From assembly GCA_033675545.1 (NCBI GenBank), contig JAWDGP010004990.1, forward strand, positions 62,001 to 126,000: 64,000 nucleotides of DNA, given 5' to 3'. This DNA is from Elysia crispata (taxonomy: Eukaryota > Mollusca > Gastropoda > Plakobranchidae). The notes under the pieces were generated by a model. That model saw only the letters and a list, made by a program, of their open reading frames with translations, was not told where the DNA came from and searched no databases. The first letter of the stretch is position 1, and every line of letters starts with the position of its first letter. Shown in pieces: positions 14,045 through 25,818 of the stretch. The translations under genes were made by a program, and so were the position numbers.

Positions 14045-14545
14045 AATTTTTCATTCACACCAAAACGAAAAAAAAAAAAAAAATTCAATCAGAATCGGAT
14101 GGAATCCTTCAGACCTCCATCTACTTATTCCTAAATAAAAACATTTACCTTTACCCGGTCAACCGTGTAACACTAAATAGCTCTATATTGATCCCCTGCT
14201 GGCGGCACTGTTCGACTGAAATAAGCTTTTACAAAAGAAGAATAGCGGCGTCTAATGGGGCAATCCTGGGCGTGAAAAAGTTACTTTTATTTATTAATTC
14301 TATACCCTTTCTATGTCCCCTCTTTACCTGCTCAGCTCAAGGTGTTTTACTGTGTCCAAGGTTAACGTTTAGGCTTTTTGTAAATTCACCATTAGATTCA
14401 CTCAACTCATAGATTGTGAAAAGATCTGCCACACAGCGTTAAAGACCTTTGACTGAAAATCAATATACGTAAACAGTAACCTCTCGTAGATGTCAAACAT
14501 GTTAGTTCAGCGTTTAGAGTGGCAGATGCCAAAGAACAATAATTT
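14045..14545. other. non-coding stretch
   Basis: The frame at 14188-14412 has no family resemblance that I recognise and no clear splice sites. Otherwise nothing is seen before the minisatellite begins. Confidence 0.5.
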
Positions 14546-14547
14546 AG

Positions 14548-15620
14548 GTGAATGCGTGTGGTGAGTATTGAAAAACAGTTGGACGGTCGTAAATCATGCG
14601 AATATTGAAAAACAGTTGCACAACGTAAATCAGGTAAACATTGAAAAACAGTTGCACAGAGATAAACCATGAGAACTTTGTAAAACAATTGCACAGGGTA
14701 AATCAGGTGAATATTGAAAAACAGTGGTATAAATCATGTGAATATTGTAAAACGGTTGCACAGGGGTTAATCAGGTGATTATAAAAAAAACAGTTGCACA
14801 GAGATATAAATCATTTGAATATTGACAAAGAGTCCCACAGCTGCTGTAAAGCAAGTAAATATTGAAAAATAGTTCCACAGTGGCAAGTCTGATGAATTCG
14901 TGAATATTAGAAACATTTGCACAACGTTAAGGCTGGTGAATGCAAATAAAAGTTGCACTTAAGGTGAATGTTAATGACAATAAGTCTGAGTTTATGAAAA
15001 CCAAGTGCATGTCGGTACATCTAGCGATTGTTAATAACAGTTGCATAGCGGTGAATTTGGCGAATATTAAGAACAGTTGTACAGTGGTAAGTTCGGTGAA
15101 TATTAAGAACAGTTGCATAACTGTAAACTTGTTGAATATTAAGAACAGTCGTACAGTGGTAAACTTGGTGAGTATTAAGAACAGTTGCATAACGGTAAAC
15201 TCGGTGAATATTAAGAACAGTTGTATATTCGTAAACTTGGTGAATATTAAGAACAATTGTACGGCGGTAAGTTTGGTAAGTATTAAGCTTACAGCGGTAA
15301 ACTTTGTGACGATTATGAACAATTGTACAGCGGTAAGCTTGGTGAATATTAAGAACAGTATTGTTGAATATTAAGAACAATCGTACAGCGGTAAACTTGG
15401 TGAATATTAAGGTTAGTTGAACAGCGGTAAATTTGGTGCATATTTAGAACAATTGTACAGTGGTAAGCTTGATGAATATTAAGAACCGTAGTACAGCCGT
15501 AAACTTGATGAATATTAAGGACAGTAGTACAGCGGTAAATTAAATGAATTTTGAAAATAGCAAATCAGGTAAAAACTGAAAACCAGTTGCATAGCGATAA
15601 GTCTAGTAAAAATTAAAACT
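14548..15620. repeat. minisatellite, about 36-bp unit, about 30 copies
   Basis: About 1.07 kb consists of a tandem unit built on GTGAATATTAAGAACAG, then TTGTACAGCGGTAAACTTG. Central units (about 15030-15500) are close to 36 bp and similar to each other. Left-hand units (14550-14900) are 31-36 bp and read AATATTGAAAAACAGTTGCACAG, so they are more diverged. Because 36 is a multiple of three, open frames persist on both strands (14940-15374 plus; 14927-15322 and 15021-15380 minus). Those peptides are repeat products, not genes. Confidence 0.93.
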
Positions 15621-16720
15621 TTGATGACTATGTTGTGTGTTTATGTGTATGTTATGTTGTATTTGTTTTAAGCATTCCTTTCACTTTTTTCTTTAATTTG
15701 TTCCTCTTGGAAGGACTTTGACTGCACCGACTTCTATAATTTTGTACTCTACGTACTTTCCCTCAGATGGGTAGTTGGACGGGGAATGTATACTTTCCGG
15801 ATGAGTTCACAAAAAAATTGAAATAATTATGTTTCTACATATACGAAAGAGGACTATTCCAAAAGAAAACTATAAATACAATTATATTGGTTTTCCTTGT
15901 GAGTTACAAGAAATTTGCATTCGAATTTAAGTGTGGTCTTTAAACTATACCATATTATGAAGGTATCTGTCTTATATACTCTATAATTGTATTAAATAAG
16001 CAAAGAATTTTTTAATGCCCACTAACTAATTAACAGTTTTACTCACACCACCAACACGACACCACTGGTGCTTACTGGACTCAATATGGTGGGAGATTTT
16101 TTAATGTATCGTGTTCTGGCTAGCTAAATTATGAGATGGGTGTTCTTTTATCAAATAAACGCAGTTATAGTAATAGCTTGGAGCTAAAAAAAAATTATTA
16201 CGGAAAGAGGCAGTTTGGATAAAATGGGTGAAATTGAATGTATACGGTAGCGTTCGTACGCCTGGCCATGAATATGTACTTCAATAAATGAAAAAAATCG
16301 TTCGTAAAAGAAGAAGCAGATGATATAAGCAAAACTATACAAGTAATTGAGCAATTATAGAGAACGAGATAGAAATTTTAAAAAAGAAAAAAAGGCGAGC
16401 AAAAGTAAAATAGTTATTTGAATCATAGAAATTGTTATTGTTTTCTGGAATAGCCTTGTCAGTCTTTCAAAGACAAAAAAGTCTGAGACCTCTGTTACAA
16501 CAGGCTCGAAAAGGCTGCTATTGTCTCCGTTGAGAAACAATGCAAATATTCGAATGCAGGTCTTTCACAATCATTAATAATGGTAGACTGGCGGCGAGGA
16601 AGACATGGAATACTTGGGTAAAAGGTAGAGAAGAAAAGAGGAAACTGGCAGATATTTAGAGAAAGACAGGCACAAAAGTACGCGATAAGCAGAGATAGAT
16701 ACCGAGAAAAAAGAGATAAT

Positions 16721-16722
<2 letters not shown>
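15621..16722. other. AT-rich non-coding stretch
   Basis: No gene or repeat beyond short A/T runs could be supported. Confidence 0.5.
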
Positions 16723-16789
<67 letters not shown>

Positions 16790-16796
16790 CAGAGAC

Positions 16797-16845
<49 letters not shown>

Positions 16846-16876
16846 GAGAGACAGAGACAGGCAGACAGACAGACAA
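16723..16876. repeat. (GA)n/(GACA) microsatellite
   Basis: Long GA array with GACA interruptions in its right half, ending in GACA units. The three overlapping minus-strand Leu/Ser/Val frames come from the repeat. Confidence 0.96.
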
Positions 16877-17785
16877 ACAGACAGGAAGAAATGTAGTTCA
16901 TAGTGTGAGTCAAAATGCAATGCTCTGTTTGGGGGGGGGGCAGAATGTTTACTAGTCTTGGCTGTTAACTGCAAGCATGAGATATACCCGTCTGTTTGAC
17001 TATGCGGCAATGGAACCATTAGTCAATACAATTAAACCATCCACTCTCATTCTTATTGCTCTGACGAGTCACATAAAACGTGCAACACCAACGCTTAGTC
17101 AAGAGAAGTCAACGTTGGTGTCTTAGAGTTTCTGTTCTGAATGCGCAAGAAGTGTTCGAGAGTTGGGAATTGAGAAGAATACAATTGTTAGAAACAGCGA
17201 GTTTTGGGGTTTGAATACACTTCAATAAAATGGAGAAGAACTCCTTTTTCATGGTCTCTTAAAAAATCAGTTTTATTGAGACAAATATCCGTATTCAGTA
17301 GTAAAGATATTACTATGTTTGTAGCTGATAAGCTTTATAGAATTTCGTAATATCGATTTGATTCAGTTTCACGTCCCCGAATTGTGTGAGTTGTCTTAAA
17401 TTGTTTGGGTTTGATCTTTTGCAAAATAAAAAAATCAATAATAAATTAAATTAAAAAGAGATAAGGACAGCTTCTTTATTTAATTTTAAATTTCATTTTC
17501 TTAGTTCTCGTTGTTTTTTGGTTGTTTTTTTTTCTTACAAAATCTGCTAATACTTACTTTCCCAAGTATTAAAAACCCAAATATAACATACAAACCCAAA
17601 TGCTCAATATAAGATTATGAATAGATGTCCAGATGTTCTCCGATCTGCGGATAGGGAGCTGTGTGATCCGGAGAAGAGTCAACGGTTCGGTTTGCTTTAT
17701 GGTTTCATATCGCCTGAATGTAGTAAAGGGTGTTGTGTGCAGACAGTGATGTGATTAAAGCTCTGGATAGGGTGGATTACCACCA
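16877..17785. other. non-coding stretch upstream of a SINE head
   Basis: A G-run lies at about 16930-16939. The segment from about 17630 to 17785 may be the body of the SINE at 17786-17872, read on the minus strand, but I cannot place its end. Confidence 0.45.
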
Positions 17786-17872
17786 TCAATAGTATCTCAG
17801 TCAGGGATCGAATCCGAGACTCTCATATCGTTAGTTTAAAGCCCTATCAACTGAGCTATTTGGTTGCATAAT
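17786..17872 (-). mobile_element. tRNA-derived SINE head
   Basis: On the minus strand the sequence TAGCTCAGTTGATAGGGC (17841-17858) fits an RNA polymerase III A box. GGATTCGATCCC (17803-17814) fits a B box about 30 nt downstream. No full cloverleaf with a credible anticodon stem is apparent, so this is a tRNA-related SINE head or tRNA pseudogene. The element probably continues leftward as an unrelated body. Confidence 0.68.
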
Positions 17873-18104
17873 TCTATTTGCGCTATGTCCTGCCTTTAAG
17901 GATTTACGCCATGTATCTCCATCATTCTTGCACATCTATTAGTTGGTGATCGATCTACCTAGAAGTACCATCTTGGCGAGGTTTGTATTCGTAAGAAATC
18001 CGGTTTAGTTGATACCACATTGTACTTGGTTGAGATCAAATGAATTGCAGCCAAATGGCTCTTATGCCGAGCGTCTAATGGTCCTATATATAAGAGTGCA
18101 AGTT

Positions 18105-18170
18105 GACCTACTACACAGAGCTCTGGACTGATAGTATGGACTTCCAGGGTTAGAAACCTGGCTTGGTCTA
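18105..18170 (+). mobile_element. degenerate tRNA-like (SINE) fragment
   Basis: A T-arm-like hairpin is visible: CCAGG, then GTTAGAAA, then CCTGG. It sits downstream of AGAGCTCTGGACTGATAG, which is reminiscent of a tRNA 5' half. The A box is poor. The following sequence to about 18260 is GC-richer than the flanks and may be the SINE body. It lies about 240 bp from a minus-strand SINE head. Confidence 0.42.
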
Positions 18171-18390
18171 CCTGGTGGTGGGGCCGGGTCTCACCTAACC
18201 AGCCCTATTGAAAGGCTTGACGGGGGCCTCAACACCTCTGTGATTGTAAAGGTGACAGCGACATTGCACTTAGTCGTTAGCTCTGAAAATAAGCAGTTGT
18301 TTTCCCTGCCCTACGCATCAATTGCGGCCCTAAATGGTTTATCGCTGAGAGAGTGTGTAGGGCAAAAAAACGATCAACCATCAATCCTTT

Positions 18391-18825
18391 ATCTCTCACA
18401 TGTATCAGTTCTTTCTTACCTGGTTTGTTTTGAAATATTTGCTCATTTATGTAACTGCATGAATGGTTTTTAAGGAAAATAAGAGCCAAATTCTGCAACT
18501 GTACTTTGAAGTATTTTACAATAAAAAATAATTTGAAAAGAAAAAAAAGGTGTTTTTTTTTCTTTTCAGTGTGACATCAAAGTTATCATTAAGATGGTTT
18601 CTTTTTTTTTACCTTTGTTCTTTAAATGACGAAACGATCAACTGTATAAATAATAGCCATAATTATTTGTCAATTAATCAGCTTATAAGACGTGGTGTTT
18701 GTATTACTCTGTTTGATGTTCTCTTCATGGCTCTTATTTTCCTTTAAAATCATTCATACAGTTACATAAATGAGTAAACATTTCAAAACAAACCAGGTTT
18801 CAAAGAACTCGTACATGTGAGAGAT
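18391..18825. repeat. inverted repeat, two 97-bp arms around a 241-bp spacer
   Basis: The arm 18391-18487 is matched in reverse complement by 18729-18825. I count about 10 mismatches in 97 positions and no gaps (about 90%). The arms end sharply at ATCTCTCACATG on the outside and AAGAGCC on the inside. The spacer is AT-rich and contains no obvious gene. No target-site duplication could be fixed. It may be a foldback/MITE-type element or a local inverted duplication; a transcript through it would form a long hairpin. Confidence 0.9.
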
Positions 18826-19266
18826 AGGTGGCCACAATAAACAGAAGTCTGCACCCGAAAACGTGATTTAATCAAAGTATGAATGCCTTATTTAAAAAGA
18901 ATGTCGGGTAGAAAGGGGCTGTTTTGAGAGTCCAGTTCCAGCTCCTGGCAGAAAAGAAAAGGTTGCAAAACTTTAATTACTTGGCTTCTATTCATGGCCA
19001 CTCATTCAGCGCCTGCATTTTAATGAGCCGCCGTCTCTATGGGAGAGAAAGGAAGCGAGAAAATACTTGGCTCCTTTCTCTCGTGGAAATAATTCGGTCC
19101 GTCGCTCGAGGAATTTCTCGACCGACTCCTAACGTTTCTTCAACAGCCATATACGGAGTTTTATGACCTAATGTAGTGTACCTCTATAAATTCATTTGGA
19201 GAACCAGTGGCGGTTGGGAGGGGCTGAAACATTCGCTCAGATTTTTATAAGGTTTTTCACGCTGCG
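18826..19266. other. non-coding stretch
   Basis: The frame at 18924-19166 has no recognisable domain or splice context. No other feature is supported. Confidence 0.5.
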
Positions 19267-19532
19267 GGTCCAATACACATCTATGTAAAAATGAATTTAT
19301 TGGGCTCATCTTTACATGTTTGTTTTGTCTAACGGTAATACACGTCTATGTAATAAATGAATTTATTGGGCTAATCTTTACATGTTTGTCTTGTTTAACG
19401 GTAATACACGTCTATGTAATAAATGAATTTATTGGGCTAATCTTTACATGTTTGTCTTGTTTAACGGTAATACACATCTATGTAATAAGTGAATTTATTG
19501 GGCTCATCTTTACATGTTTGTCTTGTCTAACG
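19267..19532. repeat. minisatellite, 66-bp unit, four copies
   Basis: Four head-to-tail copies of a 66-bp unit starting GTAATACACGTCTATGTAAT and ending CTTGTTTAACG. The first copy is one base shorter and the outer copies carry a few substitutions. As 66 bp is 22 codons, a frame stays open through it (19320-19634) and gives a 22-residue repeat peptide. This is a consequence of the period, not evidence of a gene. Confidence 0.95.
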
Positions 19533-21786
19533 GTTGCTTTTTGGTGGGAGAGACTCGTAGTGGACATAATATTATCCGACATTGCTTTAATCTGCTCGAT
19601 CGCGGGTGGCTTGACTATGAGCAGAACAAGTTAGAAGAATCGAAGAAATTTTTGTCATCAAATGAAAAATTTTACTTTGAAAGTCAAAATTTTTTCTTAA
19701 TAAAGAGTAATCTGATTTCTCATAATTTTAATAATCCGATGGAGAAAATAAAAATTAGTGGAACAATGAAATGAAGAATGAACAACGTTGACGTCTCGTC
19801 GGAATGGCTGACGATGAATAAATTGTATGTTATATTATAGATTGAACAAGTGAACTCTGGACAAATCGTATAAACGTCACAGTTAAAAGAGAATTTTACG
19901 CACAACAAATACAAAATTAGACAAACTGTCACAGGATAAAATGGCAATTCTGCTAAAGAAAAGTTTGTAATTTTCAGATCTCACATGGCACAATTTAAAA
20001 AAAAAACAACAAAAAAAACGTTCCCAATCTAGTTTTAAACTCTTATTATAACATGAATTCCGGCAAATGATCATTGAGGTGTACTGCCTTGAGAGAATTC
20101 ACGTACACTTTTATATTAACATGATAATGAGCCTTCAAAAAAGATGGATAATTAGATTAGGATTTTACAAAAATGTTTAAACATTCTTAACTAATTTTTA
20201 AGAGAACAGTTTGAAAAATAAAAGAAAATAATATTAAATTAGGGAATTCTTACTTCATTATCGAACAAGAAAACACTTAACCGCCGGTTTTGATCATATT
20301 AAAAATTTAACTTCAAAATAAAGGAATAAAACTCACCGAGTTAAAATACAGAACAACTTGAAGACATAGCAGAAAGTAAAGGTCTCTCCCGGCAAAGGTT
20401 ACAGACAGTTAGATCTTTATTTCGATACTCTGACTGCGCTGAATGCAGTTTGAAACTGTAACTGGTAGGGCACCTCCCCTATTCCCCTCGCTCAATCTTA
20501 CACAAACTCCACTTACCACCGTTTCTATTATCACCTGTCAAAAGACTTTCAGCCTTGGGAACTTATCGATTTCTACAAAAGGTGTTTTTTCCTCCCTTTT
20601 CATAAGAAATCTAATTAACGTGTAGAGTCATTTCTGCTGCCCCGCCACAATACGCTTCCTATACCAGTATTCTCCAGCAATCTATTGAAAGCAGACACAT
20701 ACACACGCATAGCCATGGATCTGGGTTGAAATTATGTCCTCCGGTAGAGATTACACACACATACACACACTCTTCATATTCATTAAAAGTCATGAAACTC
20801 TTGAATAGCTTTCTCTGATCCCGATATAATCACAAACACTTAAACAAATTCATGTCTAGTTATTTGTATCTGAACTGCGGTGTACGTCATGCCTGTCCGG
20901 GATTGATTCTTTCTTTTTTGGCAAATTACAGGAGAAAGTGGTCGATAAAGTTTGGGAAACATCAGTGCAGTAAGTTAGCTGCCTCATAGAGTGAAGAGCG
21001 AACGCCGCGCTCAACAAAATGGCCTGTCAGCGGAGCACAATCAGATGATCAATGACCGATCTGTTGGATGGATTCCTTTACTATGAGCCACGGGGGGAAG
21101 AATTATTTAAAGACGTCGGCAATTTCCATAAATGGTATCCTTCCGCGTATTGCATCGTCTTAGTTATTTTAACTGGTCCATAAAATGCGGTGAAGCTCCT
21201 GTATCTCGGATTCATTATCTATATCAGATTTTCTTATTGTGAAAAAAAAATGCTTAGTCTTTAGTATTTGCCCTTTTTTATTCTCTCTGTCTTTATGTCA
21301 TTTTCGAGGATTTTTTCTATTCGCCCATAATATGTCTGTATAGTAAACATTCTGATTCTCACCTATTTCGATTATCTATCTTTAATACTTTACTTTTAAC
21401 AACTTTTATGCAATTGAAACCTTAAATTCTTTGTTCAATGCAAAAATAAATATATGACAAAATCGTTGTAAATTTTTAGTGTAAAAGATCCCCTATCATT
21501 TCGTAACTCAAAAACTTGGACAGCGACTATCATTAAAAAAAAAAACAAGTAAGAAACATTGATCCTGAAAGAATTTTAAAAATTCGTACCGTTGCGACCA
21601 TTTCAAAAAAAAAAAATTGTGTAGTAATTTTTTAGCATTTACTAAGCCGAAGCTGTTATAAAGATGTAATGGAAGTTTATTTTAAGATTATAGGATAACC
21701 ATTTTTGTGTCTCTTCAGACAACATCCATAAATACAAAGTTTAATTTTCTTGTATGTCTAACCACAGGATTGGCCTATTTCTGCTT

Positions 21787-21787
<1 letters not shown>
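19533..21787. other. AT-rich non-coding stretch
   Basis: No gene is supported. A GC-richer patch at about 20940-21130 has a short ATG frame that closes after eight codons. Short (CA)n words occur near 20696-20770. Confidence 0.5.

Positions 21788-21845
<58 letters not shown>
21788..21845. repeat. (TA)n microsatellite
   Basis: Perfect alternating TA of about 58 bp; self-complementary. Confidence 0.97.
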
Positions 21846-21847
<2 letters not shown>

Positions 21848-23983
21848 GGTTTTACAAGGTTATTTCATAAAGCTGCAAAGTACAAAATGCTCCAGAATAT
21901 TTTAAATTTTTGCCAGCTTAGGTCTAGTCTGATTGTTGAATTGTTCATTGAAAAATATAAAAATTAAAAAATAAAATGAAGGTAAAAATACAACCAGGTA
22001 TCCTATTTTTTGTGAGTTCTGCGGTAACAAAATATAATAATAAAACTTAGGCATAAAAAAGAGAAAAAAGGAAGAAAAAAGACATGCCTGCAAAAGCCTA
22101 CTAGATCAAGACGACATAAAATTTTACTAAGCATCACTTTAATGGAATGGACATGCGAAAACACTTATCATAATAATATTGTTATGATTTATATTGTTTT
22201 AGTTTTTTTTTTTTTTTAATGCTCTTTAAATAAACATGAAAATGTATTTAAATTTAAAAGGGATATTACTGCAATGTCAATTTTATTTTCTTCCCACATG
22301 TTTAGGGAATGAGTTTGATTGTTTTATATGTTGAAAATGTTACAAGCCCAGTCAATCTTTGATAATCTAATGAGGCAAAAATGTAGCATTGGGAAACAGC
22401 GTCTTCAGAGCTGATCGATTCTTCGTGCATTAAACTTATATCAGGAGGCTTCGGAAGTGATATGTGGTAGTAATAACACCACAAATTAAGGAACGGACAG
22501 ATTTTACTAATTTTCCGGTGCCGACATAACTGTTTTGGTCACATGTAGTAAACAATGATGTTTTGGTGGAATATTGTCTAGAAAAGTTTTCTAAAAGTTG
22601 AAAATCATTTATTTTCCTAATAATTGCAATTTTTTTAAATATTTGCAGAAATTGTTTTAAAGCTTTACTTCCTATAAGGAGAAAATAAATAAGAAACTAG
22701 ATCATTATGGGTGTGTGTGTGTTGGTGCTTGCTGGTTTTATTTTGTTCAGGTTTTCTTGTTTCGAAAATTTTTCGAGATGCCGAACATAAATTGTCCTTT
22801 CCTATATCTTACAGTGAAAGCTTTATACTTCTTTTCCATGGCTTATAAGTCAAAAAAGGGTTTGGAGTCAAATTATATAAATACAATTCAGTTGGTCAAC
22901 TTTTAGACCTATACGCTTTAAAAACGTGTAGGTTTGCCTGCCCTTCAGTTATTTATGCTCTAATATTCATGACTTTAAAATTTCAATATAATTATTCAAA
23001 ATTATGTGGGTGATCTGTCATAGTCTTGATGTAGATCTATGATATCGTGCCTCTAATGCATCGGATAGGCTAGGCCTTGATTAGACTGGTTTCGATAAAT
23101 AATTATTGTATTAAGAATATACTTTGTAAATCTCTAGATCTAGCACTTAGTCTAGTAGTCTTGAGAAAACGGCAAAAAAGTCACTGCTTCGGGCGTTTTA
23201 ACCAGACGTACTAGATCTAAATCTAGATCTCGATCTAGCTAGATGTGAGTCTAGATCTAGAATCTAGATATGTATAGACAGATTTGGCATCAGGTGCATG
23301 TTTTTATATTTTGGAGTGCTGTATTTGAATACATTTACAGAGTTAGTTTACGGATGTCTCATATTATAATAGTGATTTATTTTTAAATTATTGTAATGAA
23401 AGATGGCAGTTTGAGTGATCTGCTACGGCCTAAGTCCTTAACGTGGATGCGCCGATTTCAAGCCGGAATTTAGTTGAAAAAAATGTCAGATTCACCTTTT
23501 TTATGTAATGAGAAACTTGAAAAATTTGTTGGCTTAAATCTCAGTAGAAAATTAACCATGTAAGTTGTACATTTTTAAATATAGGCCAGAAAAATGCAGG
23601 CATGGTGCCTTTTTATGCTTGTTGTCATGGAATGGAAGTTTGTTGTGACCAAAACTAATATGTCGGACGACCCTACCAACCCCAGAAACGAAAGGACAGA
23701 ACAATTGAAGTTTTTGATCAGTGGGGACATCTGCGTGTCCTTATTAATTTGTGAATAACACTGAGAAGAGAAAGGTCGGTACTACAAAGAAACTGATGGG
23801 CATCGGGACATTGTAAGTGACTAAGATTCTGTTTTTGTAAAAAAAAACAACAACAACAATAATTTGGCCATCTCGAGACACCTTAGATACTTGGTTTCTT
23901 TGTTTGGGTTATTAGGCTTGTACCCTCTCTCTCTTTCTGCTTTTTTATTCTCTCTTTTCCCCTGTCTTGTTCCCTCCCTCCCT

Positions 23984-23984
<1 letters not shown>
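21846..23984. other. AT-rich non-coding stretch
   Basis: No gene is supported. A cluster of CTAGAT/AGATCT words lies near 23110-23280 and is listed separately. Confidence 0.5.
23205..23275. repeat. TCTAGATCTAGA-type palindromic word cluster
   Basis: Repeated overlapping CTAGAT and AGATCT words (for example AGATCTAAATCTAGATCT and TCTAGATCTAGAATCTAGA) form a loose, self-complementary satellite-like cluster. A second cluster is at 39540-39870. Confidence 0.8.
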
Positions 23985-24042
<58 letters not shown>

Positions 24043-24048
24043 GCTCTC
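23978..24048. repeat. (CCCT)n/(CT)n microsatellite
   Basis: CCCT units from about 23970 run into a perfect (CT)n of about 50 bp to 24040. Confidence 0.96.
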
Positions 24049-24603
24049 TCTTCATCTTTTTATGTATCTATCAATACTTTTCTATGCGTTTATTTTTTTT
24101 CTTTTTGGTTATTTCTTTTCTTTGTATCTCTCTTTCTCTATCGTGCTCTAATTTTTTCCCTTTCTAACTCATTTTTACTTTTCGATTCCATATAATTATG
24201 CTTAACATTTTTTTTTATTATTTTGTCTATCGTCTTTATTTATATCTGTCAATTTATTTATCTGTTTGTCTACCTATCTATCTATTTATGTACATATCTA
24301 TCTAGATGTTTTATTCGTTTATTTAAACATACATACATGTCAGTATTTGATTATTGCGGTTAAAGGCTGTAGTTGGAAGATGGCCTGATGGATTCACAAA
24401 GTATTGTTTGTCACAATAGAAGCTAGTCTTCCTGATATTAACTTTTGAAAAAGAAGTGAAAAGGAATAGTGTGGTGTTTTTGGCACAAAGAAGAGAGCAA
24501 ACTTTTTGGTGTGAAACGTGATTTAAATATATTGATAAACAGTACAACAAAACAAAATGAGATGAAATTCAAGTACAAAATACGAACTGCTTTTTTTTCT
24601 TTC
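24049..24603. other. T-rich non-coding stretch with TATC words
   Basis: Degenerate TATC/TCTA repeats at about 24235-24310. The remaining sequence up to the putative polyadenylation signal of the minus-strand gene shows no other feature. Confidence 0.5.
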
Positions 24604-24609
24604 TTTATT
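24604..24609 (-). promoter_or_regulatory. putative polyadenylation signal AATAAA
   Basis: AATAAA on the minus strand lies about 440 bp downstream of the stop codon at 25047-25049. I see no closer AATAAA or ATTAAA on that strand. It would give a 3' UTR of roughly 450-470 nt. In AT-rich DNA the hexamer is common, so the assignment rests on position. Confidence 0.45.
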
Positions 24610-25046
24610 AATTTACTTTTGCTGAGATAAATACAAAACATGTCTACATAACGACACAGTCATCCGATAATGGCCATAAGATATCCTGGCAAATGATAAT
24701 ACTATTGACGACGGAGCGATTTTTCATTGTACACGGAATTGATATTTGCAATGTGGACCAACAACAGACTTAGTAGTGTTTTGATAGAAATCTGTTGACT
24801 CACGGAGAGACACACAGGCGGATAGACGTGCGAACAAGCAAGGAGATAGTTAGCCACGGTGGTATTTCTAAATCAAAGCAGAACATAACTAGCGGCACAC
24901 CCTGAGAATTATTGACTGTCATATTAAAATACTTATACATTTATATATACACACATGCAATCAAACAAAAGCAGCCACTGTATTGCTTGTACTTATGAAC
25001 AGATATAATCAATCAGCCATATTGCTAAAAAATGAAACGACATCAT

Positions 25047-25818
25047 TCAGCCATTCACAATGAGATATGTCAACCACTCCCACAGCCAGTTCCCCCCAGA
25101 CTCCACAGTTAACTCACGGTTTTCTCCCGAGGCAAGAGACATGAGGTGGTCCATCAGCTCAGTCCCGGCAGGGCCAGGATGGACACCTGGCGTCGCTCTC
25201 CGAGCAGTGCCTCCACAGGGAGCTACGTCTCCCCCAGAGTGATTCCTTCTGAGGTTGCGGCGAGCCAGAGCCAGAGAGATGCTGCGAGAATTGCTGAAGC
25301 TGCTGCTGCGGCTGATACTGTTGAAGCTGCTGCTCATGAAGTCATCGTCCACGTCATCCACCACTGTCCGGATGTAGCTCATCCGTTCGACAGGGGACAT
25401 TACCCTCCCGTGGACAACTGGTAGGGGAGTTAGCCAATTTTCTGAGGCTTCTTCGGTAGATACGAGTTTCTCAAATATTAGATCTTGATGCGCCTGAGCT
25501 GAACGTTCCGGCTCTTTGTCATCTCTAGTACAAAACATTTCCATTGGCGTCTTGAGGTAAAACTCTCCGTGAGTTACGTTGTGCCTGTCTATATTTATTG
25601 GTCGAGAAGAATTATCCATTTCTGAAGATTCTGCCTTTCTTTTAAGGATTTCCATTCCTATTTTTGGGATATTTAGGTCAGGAAAAACGCCATTTTTCTC
25701 TCCTTGAATATCCTGGGTTTTATTCGATCCCGCCATACTTTCTCCTGATTCACTGACAATAGGTGTCACAGCCCGAAGGGCAGGATATTTCGTTTCATGC
25801 ATTTTTGAAGTTGGCTCT
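25047..25818 (-). CDS. 3'-terminal coding exon of an unrecognised gene (256 residues visible)
   Basis: The open frame continues into a pyrimidine-rich stretch that ends CACTTGCAG, a strong splice acceptor, at 25819-25827. I therefore take the exon to begin at 25818, in phase 2, rather than at the upstream in-frame ATG, whose first 33 residues would be intron translation. The stop TGA is at 25047-25049. The visible 256 residues are hydrophilic and mixed in composition. There is an acidic patch (VVDDVDDD) and then a Ser/Arg-rich stretch (FNSISRSSSFSNSRS) resembling basophilic-kinase target context. A basic stretch (ARRNLRRN) and a Gly/Pro-rich piece follow, with a Trp-rich end (GNWLWEWLTYLIVNG). 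I see no enzyme motif or clear transmembrane helix apart from the short hydrophobic C-terminus. The exon is GC-richer than its flanks, as expected for real coding DNA. Upstream exons should lie at higher coordinates, but I could not identify any. Function unknown. Confidence 0.72.

Noticed and set aside
14927..15380. Overlapping plus- and minus-strand frames of 119-144 residues
   Set aside because: They arise from a minisatellite with a 36-bp period. Open frames on both strands with repeating peptides are expected.
19320..19634. Frame with a 22-residue repeat (LTVIHVYVINEFIGLIFTCLSC-like, paraphrased here as a hydrophobic repeat)
   Set aside because: It is generated by four copies of a 66-bp tandem unit; there are no splice or conservation signals.
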